64,000 nt of DNA from CBDBZL01 sp965213545 (GCA_965213545.1 CBDBZL010000002.1:1178001-1242000), one strand, 5' to 3'; positions 40,220-50,019 are shown, numbered from the stretch's first letter. A program made the numbers and translations. The notes: generated by a model not told the origin, from the sequence alone.

Positions 40220-40939
40220 ATGCGCAAACTCTATCCCGATGCCCAAGCCGCGCTCGCCGGAGTGCTCAAGGACGGAATGACGATCGCGGCCGGGGGCTTT
40301 GGCCTGTGCGGTATCCCCGAACGGCTGCTCGATGCGATCCAGGCGAGCGGGGTGAAGAAGCTGACCTTTGCCTCCAACAATGCCGGGATCGACAACGAGG
40401 GTATCGGCAAGCTTTTGCGCACCAAGCAGGTCGCCAAGATGATCTCCTCCTATGTGGGCGAGAACAAGGAGTTCGAGCGCCAATTCCTTGCCGGCGAGCT
40501 GGAAGTGGAGTTCTGCCCGCAGGGAACGCTGGCCGAGCGGATGCGCGCCGGCGGAGCGGGGATACCCGGTTTCTATACGCGCACGGGCGTCGGCACGATG
40601 GTGGCCGGGGGCAAGGAGACAAAGCGCTTCGAGGGGCGCGACGGCGCGCATGACTATATCCTCGAGCGCGGCATCTTTGCCGACCTGGCTATCGTCAAGG
40701 CATGGAAGGCGGACGAAGCGGGCAACCTGGTGTTCCGCAAGACCGCGCGCAATTTCAACTTGCCGGCGGCCACTTGCGGCAAAGTATGCGTGGTGGAGGT
40801 GGAGGAAATGGTGCCGGTGGGCGCGCTCGATGCGGACTGCATTCACCTGCCCGGCGTCTATGTCCAGCGCATGATCGTGGGCGCGCCTTATGACAAGAAG
40901 GTGGAGTTCGTCACGACCCGCGAGCGCGAGCCTGTCTGA
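40220..40939 (+). CDS. scoA: 3-oxoacid (succinyl-CoA:3-ketoacid) CoA-transferase subunit A
   Basis: Activates acetoacetate or related 3-oxoacids using succinyl-CoA, for ketone-body and PHB-linked catabolism. 239 residues. Family motifs: KDGMTIAAGGFGLCGIPERLLDAI, LTFASNNAGIDNEGIGKLL, YVGENKEFERQFLAGELEVEFCPQGTLAERMRAGGAGIPGFYT and NLVFRKTARNFN. ATG 40220 has AGGAG about 12 bases upstream; the longer frame start (40148) is not conserved. The beta subunit is not next door but 3.4 kb downstream on the same strand. Confidence 0.95.
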   Translation: MRKLYPDAQAALAGVLKDGMTIAAGGFGLCGIPERLLDAIQASGVKKLTFASNNAGIDNEGIGKLLRTKQVAKMISSYVGENKEFERQFLAGELEVEFCPQGTLAERMRAGGAGIPGFYTRTGVGTMVAGGKETKRFEGRDGAHDYILERGIFADLAIVKAWKADEAGNLVFRKTARNFNLPAATCGKVCVVEVEEMVPVGALDADCIHLPGVYVQRMIVGAPYDKKVEFVTTREREPV

Positions 40940-41050
40940 CAGGGGGCGCTACTGACCAACATGTCGCGCGTGCCTCAATCATCGGCCCGGCCGCTCACCT
41001 AATCCAATCGCATCGATGAACCCGATCGCACGCTTGGCCGTTTGTTCTCC

Positions 41051-42136
41051 ATGCAGACCGCCCGCCTTGTCGAGCAGACGCGCGCCCCGTGGCGACCGCG
41101 CCGCCTCTTTGTCACCCGGTCCGCGCGCGAACATGCGCATGGCCGGGCGATCATGGAACGCGCGGCGGCGCTCGATGTAGCGATCGTCGAGTTGCCCGGC
41201 GACCGGTTGAAGCTCGACCTGCCCGACGATCCGCGCCGCGCCTATGCCGAGGCCAAGGCGACGCTGGCGGCGGTGGTCGCGCCGCCCTCCAAGCTGCGGT
41301 TCGAACCGATCGCCCCCAGCGCGGACTGGCGGGTGGACCTGGCGCAGGGCTGCCCCGCGCATTGCAGCTATTGCTACCTCGCCGGCTCGCTCAAGGGCCC
41401 GCCGATCACGCGCGTCTACGCCAATCTGGACGAAATCCTGGACGCTGTGCCCGCCTATCTGGGACAAGGCACGATCACCTCGAGGAACGCCGCGCGTGCG
41501 CACGAGGGCACCACCTTCGAGGCTTCGTGCTACACCGACCCTCTGGCTCTTGAACCGGTGACGGGCTCGCTCTCGGCGGCGATCGCCTGGTTCGGGCGGT
41601 GGAAGGCCGAGGCGCAGCTGCGCTTCACCAGCAAGTTCGCCGATGTCGCGCCGCTGCTCGGCCTTGCGCATGATGGGCGCACGCGGATGCGCGCCTCGAT
41701 CAATCCGCGCGCCTATGCCCGGTTCGAGGGCGGCACCGCGCCGGCGGCCCAACGACTCGAAGCGCTCGCGCGGATGGCGGCGGCGGGTTACCCCGTGGGG
41801 CTGACGATCGCCCCGATCATCGCTGCTGACGGATGGCGCGAGGCCTATGGCGACCTGATCGAGAATGCGGGTTCCGCGCTTGCCGGGATCGCTGATCTGG
41901 ACCTGACCATCGAGCTTATCACGCACCGTTTCACCGCGGGTTCGAAGGCCGTGCTGGATAGCTGGTATCCCGGCTCGCCGCTCGACATGAGCGCGGCCAA
42001 CCGCACCACCAAGCGCACCAAGTTCGGAGTCGAGAAGCAGGTCTATGACGCGGCCACGATGCGGACGCTGCGCGAATTTTTCGAGCAGTGGGTAGCGGAT
42101 GCGCTGCCTGCCGCTCGCATTCTCTACTGGACCTGA
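41051..42136 (+). CDS. Spore photoproduct lyase-family radical SAM protein
   Basis: 361 residues. The radical-SAM cluster motif is CPAHCSYCY (C-x3-C-x2-C), in VDLAQGCPAHCSYCYLAGSLKGPP. Other SPL-like segments include RVYANLDEILD, TFEASCYTDPLALEPVTGSLSAAI and a C-terminal region with FTAGSKAVLDSWYPGSPLDM. True SPL repairs UV spore photoproduct in endospore formers. This bacterium should not sporulate, so a different substrate (perhaps another nucleic-acid lesion) is likely. ATG 41051 has no clear Shine-Dalgarno; a TTG nine bases earlier is an alternative. It separates scoA from scoB. Confidence 0.85.
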   Translation: MQTARLVEQTRAPWRPRRLFVTRSAREHAHGRAIMERAAALDVAIVELPGDRLKLDLPDDPRRAYAEAKATLAAVVAPPSKLRFEPIAPSADWRVDLAQGCPAHCSYCYLAGSLKGPPITRVYANLDEILDAVPAYLGQGTITSRNAARAHEGTTFEASCYTDPLALEPVTGSLSAAIAWFGRWKAEAQLRFTSKFADVAPLLGLAHDGRTRMRASINPRAYARFEGGTAPAAQRLEALARMAAAGYPVGLTIAPIIAADGWREAYGDLIENAGSALAGIADLDLTIELITHRFTAGSKAVLDSWYPGSPLDMSAANRTTKRTKFGVEKQVYDAATMRTLREFFEQWVADALPAARILYWT

Positions 42137-42228
42137 GGTCCAAAGCGCCTCTGTCCCCCGGCCCCGGCCTTATGGCGTCTTCATGGCGAGAGTCGGTGCT
42201 TTAGCGATCCCCGCCAAATGGAGCGAAC

Positions 42229-43740
42229 CTAGCGGCCGCGTTCCCGAGGGTCGTACCCCCGCACCAGGCCCGACGGATCGAGCCCGTTGAGCGTCCATAC
42301 CTTGCGATCGGAGAAATGCTCGAGCAGACGCCGGTTCTCGGCCGAACCGAGGTCATTCACCCACACGATTGACGCAGCGTCGATATCCGCGCGGTTATAC
42401 ACCCACTGGACCAGCGGCGAATCATCGGGCGCGGGGCGTACGATAACGAGGTCGCGCCCCGGTATCTGCTCGAGCCTGGCCTCGATCGTGGAACGATAGA
42501 TCTCGGGCTTCCTCGTTGCATTATGGCCGATTTCGACGACCATCGAAACTATGAGCGCGACCACAAGCAGCCGGGACAGAGCAACTCCGACCTGCCGGCC
42601 GCGCCAAGCGACCCGCCGCATCTGGCCGAACCCGAGCGCGATCGACAGCAAGACGACACCGATTACCGGCACGACATAATAGGGCCAAGTGAAGAATATG
42701 AAGGCCATGCCTACCCAGGTCGACACCCCGGCAGCGAAGGCGACGGGCCGGCGCAGCAGTCCGGGCAGGCCGAAAACAAAAGGCACGAGGAGGATCGGGC
42801 CGAGATAGAAAAGAAACGCCCGCCGCAGCTTCACCGCGAACTTGCGTGCCTGCCGTTCGAGCGAGCGATCCAGGTCTTCGCCAAGCTCGAAATCATACGC
42901 CCTGGCCGCGTGCGGGGGGACATCGGGATTGGTGGGCACGTTGTAGTCGCTGGTGATGAAGGTGGGCGCGTGCGCGTGCTGGATCCGGTTGAGCTGGTAT
43001 GGCGCCACGAGCGGATCGCCCGTGTTCGCCTGGTTGTCGGCCAGGGTCAGGCCAAGACCCGCGATGGCGAAGACGAGCGGTGGCATCGCCAGCCGAAGCG
43101 CATCGGTCCAGGCGGTGGCGGTAATGAGCGAGACGAGCTGCACCGCCAGCAAAAGCGCGAAGGGCAGGCAGAAGAACATTCCCTCGAAGGGGCGGTTGAC
43201 GATCAGCAGGAAAACGCCCAGCCCGGCGAGCGAAGCATCGCGCCAACGCGGCTTCTTCATCAGCCGGGGATAGGCGCCCAGTACCAGGATGCCGCCGAGC
43301 GCGCCGAGCTCGATCCCCATGAGCTGGTGCGCCATGGGGCCGATCAGCGCAAAGGCGATCACGAACACCGAGTGCGCCCAGCAGCGCCAGGGCGGGACTT
43401 GTCCAGCCGCGCAGCGCCCAGAGCATGGCGCCCGACGTCACCGCCATCATCAGCATCACGCCGACGCCCGGCTCGCCGAACAGCGCGGTGCCAAGAAGCG
43501 GGGCGAAGGCGCGGCCGGGAAAATACATCGAGCCGTAGCTTGGCGTTTGGTGAACGTAGACGGTCTCAAAATGGGCGCCGAACGGTTGAGGGGAGTTGGC
43601 GAACCGGCCGTGCAGGAGCGTGTCGACCTTGAGCATCATGCTGAACTCGTCGGCAATATGCACCTGTGGCCAGCCGATCAGCGCAACGACGGAGCAGCCT
43701 CAGCAGGATGCTAGCGACAACGACGATGACCCAGCGCCGC
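42229..43740 (-). pseudogene. Integral membrane protein (GT-C-like), frameshifted
   Basis: One gene in three frames. N-terminal piece (RRWVIVVVASILLRLL, about 43740-43692), middle piece (VVALIGWPQVHIADEFSMML..HFETVYVHQTPSYGSMYFPG, about 43690-43372), then the last 379 codons to 42229. The pieces join if two single-base changes are corrected, near 43691-43692 and near 43366-43375; both shift the frame in the same direction. The acidic DEFS loop after helix 1 and a C-terminal periplasmic domain after 10-12 helices suggest a GT-C-type or dolichyl-phosphate-mannose-transferase-like protein of about 500 residues. It is either genuinely inactive or carries two sequencing errors. Confidence 0.75.
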
Positions 43741-44316
43741 GAGCGGCCGCTGCGCCAGTGCGCGGATAGCCTGGTCTTCCAGCGCGGCGAAGAGTTTCTT
43801 GGGCGATCTGCGGGCGCAGGAAGGCGAGGATGAGCTGCTACACCAAGCAGTGCACCGGGGACAAGATAGTCGATTAGCATAGGCCCCCCGACGGCAACGA
43901 TGCGCGTAAGTATCGCTCAGCAAATATGCAATCGCTCGATACCACTACGTCCGTTCCTCGGCGGCCTAGTGCTGCGAGCGTTGCGCACCGTGGGGCGCGA
44001 TTGCAACCGCAGTGTTCGGGCTGTCCTGTTATGGGCGCAGCGCCGCCGGGCATGGGTTTGAGGCGGTCTATCATGGTGTCGTATTCATGCCGGGAAGGCA
44101 GGGACGGACCAACGAGCAATGCCGTCCGTAACCTCTCCAAACCTACATCGCCGAGCCACCACGGGGAGCGATGTCGACGGCCGGCCCAAAGAAGACGGAT
44201 CGCTTGCCCGCTTGCCAAGCGCCGCGATAATCGCAAGGGCGCAAGGCGAACGTCGGTCCGCGGCACAATGCGAGTGCTGGAGCCCGCGCCGCCGAACTGG
44301 AGGAAGGACACCGCCA
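43741..44316. other. Stretch before scoB without a recognisable gene
   Basis: About 575 bp. A minus-strand frame (to 43880) continues the first fragment of the decayed membrane gene upstream but shows no conserved sequence. The rest has long open frames on both strands with no motif. It may hold remnants of the same decay and the scoB promoter. Confidence 0.4.
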
Positions 44317-44952
44317 ATGCCCTGGACCCGCGACCAGATGGCCGCCCGCGCGGCGCGCGAGCTGCATGACGGCTATACGGTGAACCTTGGCATCGGCATC
44401 CCCACGCTGGTCGCCAACCATATCCCAGCCGATATCGAGGTCACGCTGCAGAGCGAGAACGGCATGCTGGGGATTGGCCCGTTCCCTTACGAGGACGAGG
44501 TTGACGCCGATCTTATCAATGCGGGTAAGCAGACCATCAGCGAACTGCCTCGCTCCGCCTATTTCGACAGCGCCACCAGCTTTGCCATGATCCGCGGCGG
44601 CCATATCGATCTGACGGTGCTGGGGGCAATGGAGGTGTCGCAGAACGGTGACATCGCCAACTGGATGATCCCGGGCAAGATGGTCAAGGGCATGGGCGGG
44701 GCGATGGATCTGGTCGCGGGGGTGAAGAAGATCATCGTGGTGATGGAACATGTCAGCAAGTCGGGCGCGCCCAAGTTCATTCCCCAATGCACGCTGCCGC
44801 TGACGGGCACCGACGTGGTCGACATGGTCATCACCGACCTTGCCGTGTTCCACCGTTCCGATCATGCCGCGCCCTTCCGCCTGATGGAGCTGGCGCCGGA
44901 GGTTTCTGCAGCCGAAATCGCGCAGAAGACAACCGCGCATTATCTCAGCTGA
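44317..44952 (+). CDS. scoB: 3-oxoacid (succinyl-CoA:3-ketoacid) CoA-transferase subunit B
   Basis: 211 residues. It carries the catalytic Glu in QSENGMLGIGPFPYEDE, and LGIGIPTLVANHIP, AMIRGGHIDLTVLGAMEVSQNGDIANWMIPGKMVKGMGGAMDLV and the C-terminal TDLAVFH. This subunit forms the covalent CoA-thioester intermediate and pairs with the 40.2-kb subunit. A strong GGAGGAAGG Shine-Dalgarno precedes ATG 44317. Separated from its partner by a radical SAM gene and a broken membrane gene, so equal expression would need two promoters or a long transcript. Confidence 0.95.
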   Translation: MPWTRDQMAARAARELHDGYTVNLGIGIPTLVANHIPADIEVTLQSENGMLGIGPFPYEDEVDADLINAGKQTISELPRSAYFDSATSFAMIRGGHIDLTVLGAMEVSQNGDIANWMIPGKMVKGMGGAMDLVAGVKKIIVVMEHVSKSGAPKFIPQCTLPLTGTDVVDMVITDLAVFHRSDHAAPFRLMELAPEVSAAEIAQKTTAHYLS

Positions 44953-44985
44953 GCCGGCCGCCCCCCGACGACATGGCGGTTCGGT

Positions 44986-46254
44986 CTAGCGTCTCAGCGC
45001 GGCAGGCTTGTTGCCGGATGTGCGACGCCAAAGCCACTCGAGCGGTCCCTGCCGGAAGCGCATAAGCCAAGCGGGCGACAGGGCGAGCATCAAGGCGATG
45101 GGGATGAAGCTGACCGCCATTGCCTGCGCCCGGCTCATCGAACCGAACAGCCCCAGTCCCCAGCTGGCGAAAATGGCCGCGAAGACGATGCTGGTGGCGA
45201 TGTAGTTGGTCAGCGCCATCCGGCCCGCCGCGGCCAGGCGGTGCGTGAGCGGATGGTCCTGATACCGAGCGAAGACGGCCATCGCCAGCGCTGCCCATCC
45301 TATTGCCAGCAGCAGATCGAAGGGCGCCGAGAACACCAGCGCATTCGCCGCGGTGACCACGGGGGCAAAGTCGCTCAGCATGTTCGCCGCCGCGAGCAGC
45401 GCCAGGCCGGGAAGCGCGACGCCGATCGTCCAGCGGGCAAGCCGCAGCAAACGCGCGCGCGGCCATTGACCGTTGAGCAGTCCTGTCTTGAGCATCGCGA
45501 TGCCCACCAGCATCGCGGCCAGCGTGGAGGGAATGGCCGCGCCGGCGGTTCGCAGCGGGCCTGCAAGATTGCCCATTCGCCGTTCGATCCGCCCGGCAAA
45601 GCTTTCGCGACCCCGTTCAATCGCCTGGGCGAGCCCATCGGGATGCGCGCCGAAGGCATATTCGGCAGGCACGAGCGGCGCGAAGTCGTTCACCTCGCCC
45701 GTCCGCCATTGCCACCAATAGTCGAGCCAGCCCCACGCGAAATATCCGGCAACCACAAGCTGCGCGATCACCAGCCCCCCGGCGATGAGCAGCAGGTTGC
45801 GCACGCCGAACCTCAGGAAAAGCGGCAGGAACAGTCCGGCGATGGTATAGAGCCGCAGCACATCATTATTCGCCAGCGTCAGCGCGTGGACAAAGCCGAT
45901 CGCGAACAGCGCCGCCATTCGCGCGAAGTGACCGGCGAGCGGGCGCGGGCCGGGCCGGGCGATCAGCATGGCCACACCGGCACCGAACAGCATTGCGAAC
46001 AGGTTGCGGAACTTGTCCTCCACCAACAGGAACGCGGCCAGCCAGGCGAGCGTGTCCGCCAGCCCCGTGCCACCCCATGCTGCCGGATTGACATAGGCCT
46101 GCGCCGGCAGGGCGAAAACCAGGACATTCATCACCGCGATTCCCGCGACCGCCAGCCCGCGCAGCGCATCGAGCGCGGCGATGCGAGCGTCCAATGCGCT
46201 GGCAGACAGCGGGCGAGACTTCCCCTCGTTTCGAGTGACTTGTGGCGTAATCAT
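44986..46254 (-). CDS. DUF418 domain membrane protein (YeiB type)
   Basis: 422 residues, about ten membrane helices. It starts RIAALDALRGLAVAGIAVMNVLVFALP, the heparan-alpha-glucosaminide acyltransferase-like N-terminus. FRNLFAMLFGAGVAML and the C-terminal DUF418 region follow (GRMALTNYIATSIVFAAIFASWGLGLFG, then PLEWLWRRTSG). The family is predicted to be an acyltransferase-like membrane protein but has no established substrate. It converges with scoB, with 33 bp between stops. Confidence 0.9.
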   Translation of the reverse strand: MITPQVTRNEGKSRPLSASALDARIAALDALRGLAVAGIAVMNVLVFALPAQAYVNPAAWGGTGLADTLAWLAAFLLVEDKFRNLFAMLFGAGVAMLIARPGPRPLAGHFARMAALFAIGFVHALTLANNDVLRLYTIAGLFLPLFLRFGVRNLLLIAGGLVIAQLVVAGYFAWGWLDYWWQWRTGEVNDFAPLVPAEYAFGAHPDGLAQAIERGRESFAGRIERRMGNLAGPLRTAGAAIPSTLAAMLVGIAMLKTGLLNGQWPRARLLRLARWTIGVALPGLALLAAANMLSDFAPVVTAANALVFSAPFDLLLAIGWAALAMAVFARYQDHPLTHRLAAAGRMALTNYIATSIVFAAIFASWGLGLFGSMSRAQAMAVSFIPIALMLALSPAWLMRFRQGPLEWLWRRTSGNKPAALRR

Positions 46255-46308
46255 ACGCTTGTCATAGATGCCTGCGAGATCGACTGCCGCAAATAAGGCT
46301 GTCGCGCC

Positions 46309-47024
46309 ATGCCGCTAAGCTCCCAGTCCATCCTGCCCAGCCTCCTCGCCGCCTGCGGGCTCGTCATGGCACAGCCGCTCGCCGCGCAGCAGGCTTACGA
46401 CCGGCCCGCCTCGATGAAAGAGGTTCAAGCCTGGGAGAGTGGCGAGAACTTATGGCGTTCCCCCAACCCCGACGATTCGGCCGCGCCGCGCTACAAGGGC
46501 GTGGCGATCCCGATGACAACGCGAAGACCTTTGCCGAGCTGGCGCAATGGCTCGGCACCCAAGTCAAGGCTGTCGAGCCGATCCGCTTCGAGCCGCTCGA
46601 GGCCTGGCGCCGCTATGACGGGCGCGACATGCGCCTGGCCATGATGAAGACGAGGCGAGACGGCATCGAGCAGATGGCCTGGTTCCTGGCGCGGACGACC
46701 GAGGATGAGGGGTTCAATTTTCTTCTCCTGGGCATGGAAGTGCCGCTCGAAACCTATCGGCAATGGGGCGGGATCGCCCACCTGTTGGCTCTACGCGACA
46801 TCATCCCCTCGGTCGCCTCGATGCCCGCGGACGAGCGCGACCGTGTCTCGCGGGCCGACGGCGAGGCCCAGACGGCGGTGTTCGAGGCGGCGCTAAACGC
46901 ACAATTCCTTGGTCTCTCGGCGCAAATGCGCGCCAGCCAAGCTTCCACCTTGCTGCGGATGCAGGAGCTCAACTACGACATGCTGCTGGGTGACGACATA
47001 ACCTCGCCCGGGATCGCCGACTAG
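46309..47024 (+). pseudogene. Secreted hypothetical protein interrupted by a frameshift
   Basis: The N-terminal frame (from 46309) encodes a signal peptide (MPLSSQSILPSLLAACGLVMAQPLAAQQ) and continues to YKGVAIP. The second frame (to 47024) continues DDNAKTFAELAQWLGTQVKA. Adding one C to the CCC at 46509-46511 restores one ORF of about 239 residues, with no residues lost. The mature protein is Met/Glu/Arg-rich and helical, ending ELNYDMLLGDDITSPGIAD; I recognise no family. A homopolymer miscall is as likely as real inactivation. It is transcribed away from the DUF418 gene and converges with metK. Confidence 0.7.
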
Positions 47025-47038
47025 CCGCCGCTCCCCGC

Positions 47039-48292
47039 TCAGCCCAGCGCCGCTTTCAGCTCATTGCCGAGGTCAGTGCGCTCCCACGGAAAATGATCGC
47101 CTTCGGCCTTACGGCCGAAATGGCCATAGGCAGCGGTGCGGCGATAGATCGGCTTGTTGAGCCCCAGATGCGTGCGAATGGAGCGCGGGGTCAGGCTGCC
47201 GAGCCGGGGATTGGCGCGGATTGCCTGTTCGATCGCCTCGTCGGCGACCGTGCCGGTGCCGTGCGTGTCGACATAGAGCGACAATGGCTCGGACACGCCG
47301 ATGGCGTAGGAAATCTGGATCGTGCACCGGGTCGCGATGCCCGCCGCGACCACGTTCTTGGCCAGGTACCGGGTGATATAAGCCGCTGAACGGTCCACCT
47401 TGGTCGGGTCCTTGCCCGAGAACGCGCCGCCGCCATGCGGGGCCGCACCGCCATACGTATCGACAATGATCTTGCGTCCGGTCAGGCCGGCGTCGCCATC
47501 CGGCCCGCCGATCTCGAACTTGCCTGTCGGATTGATGTGCCAGGCGGTTTCGCTGGTGACAAAGCCTTGGGGAAGAACCTCGGTCACCGCCTGGCGGACA
47601 TAATCTTCCAGCTCGCGATATTTTGCCTCGTCGCCGCCCTTCCTCCCGTCCTTCTCCCATGGCTTGCACCAATCGGGCTTGTGCTGGGTGGACACCACGA
47701 TCGCTGCGGCGGCAACCGGCTTGCCATTTTCGTAGCGCAAGGTGACTTGGCTCTTGGCATCGGGCTCGAGGAAGGGGGCCGCTCCCGAATGACGGTCGGC
47801 CGCCAGCCGCTCGAGGATCTTGTGGCTGTAGTCGAGCGCCGCGGGCATCAGGTCGGGTGTCTCGTCACAGGCAAAGCCGAACATGATGCCCTGATCGCCC
47901 GCGCCCTCGTCCTTGTTCGAGCCTTCTTCGCCCTGATCGACACCTTGTGCGATATCGGCGCTTTGCGGATGAAGGAAGTTCTCGAACTTGAGGTTCTGCC
48001 AATGAAACCCCTTCTGTTCGTAACCGATCTCGCGAACGGTCCGGCGCACGACTTCCTGGATCTTCTCCAGCGCGCCGGGCTCCCAGTTGCCGTCCGCATC
48101 GATCATGCCCTTCCCGCGCACTTCGCCTGCCAGCACGACGCGCTCGGTGGTGGTGAGCGTCTCGCAGGCAACGCGGGCTTCGGGATCGCGGCTGAGGAAC
48201 AGGTCGACGATGGCATCCGATATTTGGTCGGAAACCTTGTCGGGGTGGCCCTCGGAAACGCTTTCCGAGGTGAACAGGTGCGTGGCGCGCAT
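47039..48292 (-). CDS. metK: S-adenosylmethionine synthetase
   Basis: Makes SAM from methionine and ATP. 417 residues, slightly longer than E. coli MetK. Signatures: FTSESVSEGHPDKVSDQISDA at the start, GAGDQGIMFGFACDET, GGGAFSGKDPTKVDRSAAY and the C-terminal GHFGRKAEGDHFPWERTD. ATG 48292 is the family start; an ATG 18 bases earlier (MGYSAD) is possible. No recognisable SAM riboswitch fits in the 52 bp to lnt. It lies just downstream of lnt; trmB, often the next gene, is 13 kb away. Confidence 0.97.
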   Translation of the reverse strand: MRATHLFTSESVSEGHPDKVSDQISDAIVDLFLSRDPEARVACETLTTTERVVLAGEVRGKGMIDADGNWEPGALEKIQEVVRRTVREIGYEQKGFHWQNLKFENFLHPQSADIAQGVDQGEEGSNKDEGAGDQGIMFGFACDETPDLMPAALDYSHKILERLAADRHSGAAPFLEPDAKSQVTLRYENGKPVAAAAIVVSTQHKPDWCKPWEKDGRKGGDEAKYRELEDYVRQAVTEVLPQGFVTSETAWHINPTGKFEIGGPDGDAGLTGRKIIVDTYGGAAPHGGGAFSGKDPTKVDRSAAYITRYLAKNVVAAGIATRCTIQISYAIGVSEPLSLYVDTHGTGTVADEAIEQAIRANPRLGSLTPRSIRTHLGLNKPIYRRTAAYGHFGRKAEGDHFPWERTDLGNELKAALG

Positions 48293-48344
48293 GTCGGCTG
48301 AGTATCCCATTGGCGAGGCGCTTGGCCCCCGCGGTTGCGGCGAT

Positions 48345-49976
48345 CTAACGGCGCGCGGAGCGCAAGGCAACGCCCGTGGCGCATAGCAGCACCAGCGCCC
48401 AGCCGAAGGTCAGCCAGTGACCCGCGCGGGCGAACAAGGTGGCGGGCGCGGCGGGCGGAACGAGCGTATCGATGCGACCGGCAACGCCTGTGGGCAGATA
48501 TTCGCGCACAATGCCGCGCGCATCGATCACCGCGCTGATGCCGGTGGTGGTCGCGCGCAGCACCGGCAGCCCCTCCTCCACCGCGCGCAGCCGCGCTTGT
48601 GCCAAGTGCTGCGGCGGACCGAAAGCGCCGAACCAGCCGTCATTGGACGGATTGAAGATATAGTCGGGCCGCGCGGCGCCATCATCCACGACCTCGCCCG
48701 AGAAGATGATCTCGTAGCATATCTGGACCGCCGCCCGGCCCTGGTCGCCCAGATCAAGCGTGCGGGGGCCCGGACCGGGGAAGAAATCCATGCTTCCGGG
48801 AACCAGGCGACTAAGGCCGATGGGCTCGAGCAGCGTGCGGAACGGCAGGAACTCGCCGAACGGCACCAGATCCGCCTTGGCATAGCCGCCACGCAGCCGC
48901 GCCTGACCATCGACCGCGGTGACCGAGTTGTAGGCCCCCGCCGCGCGCATGTCGCCCGAGCCGTCGGGTTCGAGATGCAGATCGACCGCGCCGGTCAGTA
49001 GCATTCCGGCCGGCCCGATCGTGCCGGCAAGGCGGCGGCGGGCGAATTGCGCGCTGCCGAAGGCGGTGGTGGCATCGTAATAGCGCTGCGGATAACCCTC
49101 GCGCAGATAATCGGCCAGACCGGACTCGGGCCACAGCACAAGCCGCGTGGCGGCGCGGTCGCGGGGGAGCGAAAGGCCCGCGAGCCGCTCGAAGTTCACT
49201 TCGTAGAATTCGGGCCGGTTGAGCTGCTGCTGCGCAAGATTGGGCTGGACGATGGTGACATCGAGCGTGCCCGTCCGCCCTTCCCCGGCCGGCCAGTAGA
49301 TACCGGCGGCAAGCAACAGCGCTGCAATTCCGGCAGCGATGAAGCGGCGTTCCATCAAGGCGAAGGTCAGCCCCGCCGCGATCAGCACGGCGATCCCGGA
49401 AAGCGCATAGGTTCCGGTCCAGGGCGAGATTGCGGCCAGACCGGCGCTGTCGAACGGACCGAGCAGCACGATGCCGAACGGGTTCCAGGCATAGCCGGTT
49501 AGCACCCAGCCCCGCATCCATTCGGCGATGATCCAAGAGGCGCCCAGCGCAGGCGCCATGGTCCAGCGCCGGCCCGCTCCGGCAATCGCGCGCGCGGTGC
49601 CGGCTGCCAGCGCGGGAAACAGGGCCAGATAGACCGACAGCAGCGGCACTGCCGCCCAACCGAGCACCGCGGGCATGTTGGACTGGTGCGTGAAAGCCGT
49701 GGCAATCCAGTTATTGCTGAGCGTGAAATAGCCCATTCCGAACAGCCAGCCGAGCCAGGCTGCTCGGCGCCAATCCGTTGTATTGGCCAGTAGAAAAGCG
49801 AAGCCGCCCATGGCCAACAGGGCCAGCGGCCACCAGTGGAGCGGGACGAAACCCGTAGCGGCAAGTGCACCTGCTCCGAGCGAAGCAAGGCGGGGCCAGG
49901 CTGAAATGCGCTTCAGGACACCCGTGTCCGCCGGATCGAGCGATCCGTGACGTTCACCCGCGACTATCGTTTGCAT
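48345..49976 (-). CDS. lnt: Apolipoprotein N-acyltransferase
   Basis: Adds the third acyl chain to the N-terminal Cys of lipoproteins in the inner membrane. 543 residues. About seven helices in the N-terminal half, then a nitrilase-like domain with the catalytic triad: Glu in VLWPESGLADY, Lys in GGYAKADLVPFGEFLPF and Cys in AVQICYEIIFSG. NPSNDGWFG completes the site. One more helix near the C-terminus. ATG 49976; an in-frame start nine bases upstream is also possible. In an operon with metK (52-bp gap). Confidence 0.95.
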   Translation of the reverse strand: MQTIVAGERHGSLDPADTGVLKRISAWPRLASLGAGALAATGFVPLHWWPLALLAMGGFAFLLANTTDWRRAAWLGWLFGMGYFTLSNNWIATAFTHQSNMPAVLGWAAVPLLSVYLALFPALAAGTARAIAGAGRRWTMAPALGASWIIAEWMRGWVLTGYAWNPFGIVLLGPFDSAGLAAISPWTGTYALSGIAVLIAAGLTFALMERRFIAAGIAALLLAAGIYWPAGEGRTGTLDVTIVQPNLAQQQLNRPEFYEVNFERLAGLSLPRDRAATRLVLWPESGLADYLREGYPQRYYDATTAFGSAQFARRRLAGTIGPAGMLLTGAVDLHLEPDGSGDMRAAGAYNSVTAVDGQARLRGGYAKADLVPFGEFLPFRTLLEPIGLSRLVPGSMDFFPGPGPRTLDLGDQGRAAVQICYEIIFSGEVVDDGAARPDYIFNPSNDGWFGAFGPPQHLAQARLRAVEEGLPVLRATTTGISAVIDARGIVREYLPTGVAGRIDTLVPPAAPATLFARAGHWLTFGWALVLLCATGVALRSARR

Positions 49977-50019
49977 GCTCGACACGATCTACGCTCGATC
50001 AACTCGCGCCGCGCACAAA

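Noticed and set aside
48293..48344. SAM riboswitch before metK
   Set aside because: Only about 50 bp separate metK from lnt, and no SAM-II or SAM/SAH-type conserved pairing pattern was seen.
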